Shown here: piece after piece, positions 34,534 through 36,285 of the stretch | How the letters are laid out: each line of letters opens with the position of its first letter | Position numbering within the stretch: the first letter of the stretch is position 1 | NCBI GenBank assembly: GCA_015057635.1 | Contig: SVEB01000123.1 | Span: 1-36,285 of the forward strand | DNA: 36,285 nt | DNA from: Lachnospiraceae bacterium | Lineage (GTDB): Bacteria; Bacillota; Clostridia; Lachnospirales; Lachnospiraceae | Direction: 5' to 3' | Made by a program: the position numbers and the translations under genes | Notes under the pieces: generated by a model | What the model was told of the DNA's origin: nothing | The model's database searches: none | What the model saw: only the letters and a program-made list of their open reading frames with translations

Positions 34534-36285
34534 ATGAGACAAACGAATATAAAAAGGGCAAGTGCATGGCTTCTGGCCTTTAGCATAGCAGTGATGCCAA
34601 TGCAGGGATTACTGCATGTAGTACCAGAGCCGGTATCCGCAGCAGAGCCGATGGTGACGCAGTTTGCAACGAAATCGGAACTTTTATCGGAGTTTGGGCT
34701 GGATACTGGAGATATGGCAGCCAGGATAAATTTTGGAGCGGATGATCAGGAGTGGCTGATCGCGGGGGCGGATGGAGCAGACACGCTTGCATTATTATCT
34801 GCAACAGCGATGGGAAGCCCCAGTACATATGGAGCTGACAGCAAATATTCAACCAGTAGTATAAGGAATTTGTTGGATAGCTATACAGCAGGGCGCAATA
34901 GCATTTATTTTTCTGCAGGAGAAAAGGTTTTTATGAAAGATGCTACGGTTTTTACCTGGGAATATGATAATAATATAGATCGACCGATTGAGACGTCGGG
35001 GAAACTGTATTTACCTAATTGTGAGAACAATACGAGTTATAATGCAGAAGTGATTTATGTAGGAGAAAATAATAATATACCGATTGCAAATATAAATTGG
35101 CCGAAGGCAGGGAACTTCTGGCTGAGAACGCGAAGTGATGATCGATTGTACCGTGCGCGTGTCGTTGCGCCGGGAGGAGCAGATAAGCCGAATCGATATG
35201 TTGTATATAGTGATGAGGTGAGCAATAAGAATCCTGTCGTGCCAGCATTTAATCTGGATATATCTTCTGTTCTATTTGGGTCGGTTGCACCAGCGGCTAC
35301 ATCAGAAGGCAGACTGACAGAAGATGATGCATTCACATTGCGATATGAGAGTAATTCTCTCGGGACGGCAACAATCAATGGGGGAGGGACAAGAGTTCAT
35401 ATATCCGATGCTCCATCCGGGACGTATCTTGTGGTGCAGAATGATTATGGGGTATGGGCAAAGGGCGTGAGTGGAAATGTAACCTTTTTGGTAAGCGATA
35501 TTGATTCCAATTTTACGTGTTTTGAAGATGAAAAGGTATGGTTAGAGTATACCGATGGAGACCGGATTACAACGGCAACCATGGCAATAAAAAAGAGCGG
35601 GTATGATGTGACGATTGTCGCAGGCAGCTATATGAACAGGGTAATAAGTTCAGGAAGCGAAAGCCAGACTGGGCTTGAAGGGCCGATGGAATCTGTTGTA
35701 TATATAGCAGAGCAGGGGTATTATTTTCCTGAAGATTATAGCGTACAGGAAATCAATGGAATCACTGTGATCAGAAATAGCTATGATCAAATCACGGTAG
35801 AGGGGATGGCAGTCGGAGATGCAGACATTATACTTACGGATGCGACAGAAAAGGCAATGCAGTCTGCACCAGTTGGTCTGAGTGATGGAGTGGATAAGAT
35901 TGCTGGGACAACCACAGCAATGGAATATGCGGCTGCAGCGGCTGCTACCGATTGGAATACATGTACGGAAGGCAGTACCACAGTGGCAGCAGGAACCTGG
36001 TACATAAGATATAAGGAGACCGCTACGCAGAAAGCAGGAGCGGCAGCAAGTGTTACAGTGACAGCGAAACCGATAGCGACGCCAACACCGGAACCAACAG
36101 TGACACCAATGCCGGAAGCAACAGTGACACCAATGCCGGAAGCAACAGTGACACCAACGCCGGAAGCAACGGTGACGCCAACGCCGGGGGCAACAGCGAC
36201 GCCAACGCCGGAGGCGACAGCGACACCAACGCCGGGGGCAACAGTGACACCAACGCCGGAACCAACAGCGGTGCCAACCCCGGAA
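34534..36285 (+). CDS. Large exported surface protein with Thr/Pro repeat stalk (runs off the right edge)
   Basis: 584 codons are visible with no stop. A signal peptide (residues about 1-36: MRQTNIKRASAWLLAFSIAV with a cleavage site near VSAAEP) is followed by a domain (about 45-250) whose NWPKAGNFWLRTRSDDRLYRARVV and NKNPVVPAFNLDI segments resemble the DUF6273-like adhesin domains of clostridia. Further extracellular beta domains (about 250-510) include VAAGTWYIRYKETATQKAGAAASVTV, a repeat common in Lachnospiraceae surface proteins. From residue 515 the protein is a stalk of 8-residue repeats such as VTPTPEAT. AAAGGAGA precedes ATG 34534. Attachment and binding target lie beyond the window. 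Function is inferred only as cell-surface. Confidence 0.8.
   Translation, partial: MRQTNIKRASAWLLAFSIAVMPMQGLLHVVPEPVSAAEPMVTQFATKSELLSEFGLDTGDMAARINFGADDQEWLIAGADGADTLALLSATAMGSPSTYGADSKYSTSSIRNLLDSYTAGRNSIYFSAGEKVFMKDATVFTWEYDNNIDRPIETSGKLYLPNCENNTSYNAEVIYVGENNNIPIANINWPKAGNFWLRTRSDDRLYRARVVAPGGADKPNRYVVYSDEVSNKNPVVPAFNLDISSVLFGSVAPAATSEGRLTEDDAFTLRYESNSLGTATINGGGTRVHISDAPSGTYLVVQNDYGVWAKGVSGNVTFLVSDIDSNFTCFEDEKVWLEYTDGDRITTATMAIKKSGYDVTIVAGSYMNRVISSGSESQTGLEGPMESVVYIAEQGYYFPEDYSVQEINGITVIRNSYDQITVEGMAVGDADIILTDATEKAMQSAPVGLSDGVDKIAGTTTAMEYAAAAAATDWNTCTEGSTTVAAGTWYIRYKETATQKAGAAASVTVTAKPIATPTPEPTVTPMPEATVTPMPEATVTPTPEATVTPTPGATATPTPEATATPTPGATVTPTPEPTAVPTPE
36076..36285 (+). repeat. 24-bp tandem repeat coding for the Thr/Pro stalk
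   Basis: Nine units of 24 bases (the last cut at 18 by the window edge), consensus GYGACRCCAACGCCGGAR then SCAACA. Each codes for (V/A)TP(T/M)P(E/G)(A/P)T. Exact multiples of three keep the frame, so copy number can vary without harm. The array continues beyond the window. Confidence 0.92.

Noticed and set aside
35055..36277. Minus-strand frames inside the surface protein
   Set aside because: They are by-products of the repetitive, stop-poor coding strand; the plus-strand frame is open for 584 codons with signal peptide and ribosome site.

Overview
The window looks like a chromosomal segment of an anaerobic Lachnospiraceae-type Clostridium (Firmicutes). The A/G-rich, moderately AT-rich coding style, strong AGGAGG ribosome sites, TTGACA/TATAAT promoters with 16-18 bp spacers, and the gene content (NfnAB/GltA-type flavoprotein pair, DUF5688, DUF2156, YtaF, SleB-like hydrolase with SH3 domains) all fit. 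The species cannot be fixed from sequence reading alone. Most of the window is core housekeeping DNA; accessory-looking pieces are the 30.1-34.5 kb stretch and the surface protein cut by the right edge.

Layout: 0-3.3 kb holds the 5' end of argH (minus) divergent from a CBS-CBS-ACT (AcuB-like) gene, with a 29-bp palindrome between their promoters, then a DUF2156/GNAT gene pair. 3.3-8.7 kb holds a secreted SH3/SleB-type hydrolase, enolase, a small minus-strand gene, a DUF436 protein and a thioesterase. 8.9-17.5 kb holds a Ca2+-type P-ATPase (minus), a small membrane protein, a GPH-family sugar transporter, an NfeD-SPFH pair, a LytTR/GHKL two-component system and ytaF (minus). 18.1-25.6 kb holds the NfnA/GltA-like electron-bifurcating or glutamate-synthase-like pair, a GGDEF-EAL enzyme with a membrane protein, DUF5688, a secreted protein (minus) and tRNA-Arg(CCG) (minus). 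25.9-30.1 kb holds rluF, ligA and metA. 30.1-36.3 kb holds an acetyltransferase, an aminoglycoside-adenylyltransferase-like protein, DUF4397, a UvrC-like protein without its C-terminal nuclease (minus), and the start of a large surface protein with a Thr/Pro repeat stalk.

The most unusual content is a family of four long intergenic hairpins (5059-5246, 6893-7118, 8731-8861, 17635-17934). Three share a conserved tip (CAGACAG, loop GARRGCA, CTGTCTG) and a conserved asymmetric internal loop containing CATGAG on both sides. Their outer arms, up to about 145 bp long and GC-rich, are nearly perfectly self-complementary but completely different in each copy. The fourth looks like an internal-deletion derivative in inverted orientation. 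This combination of conserved core and copy-specific complementary arms is not explained by an ordinary terminator, a MITE or a coding gene, and is my best candidate for an undescribed system. A second, shorter intergenic repeat (38 bp, three copies) and a 4 x 25-bp tandem repeat next to one hairpin are also present.
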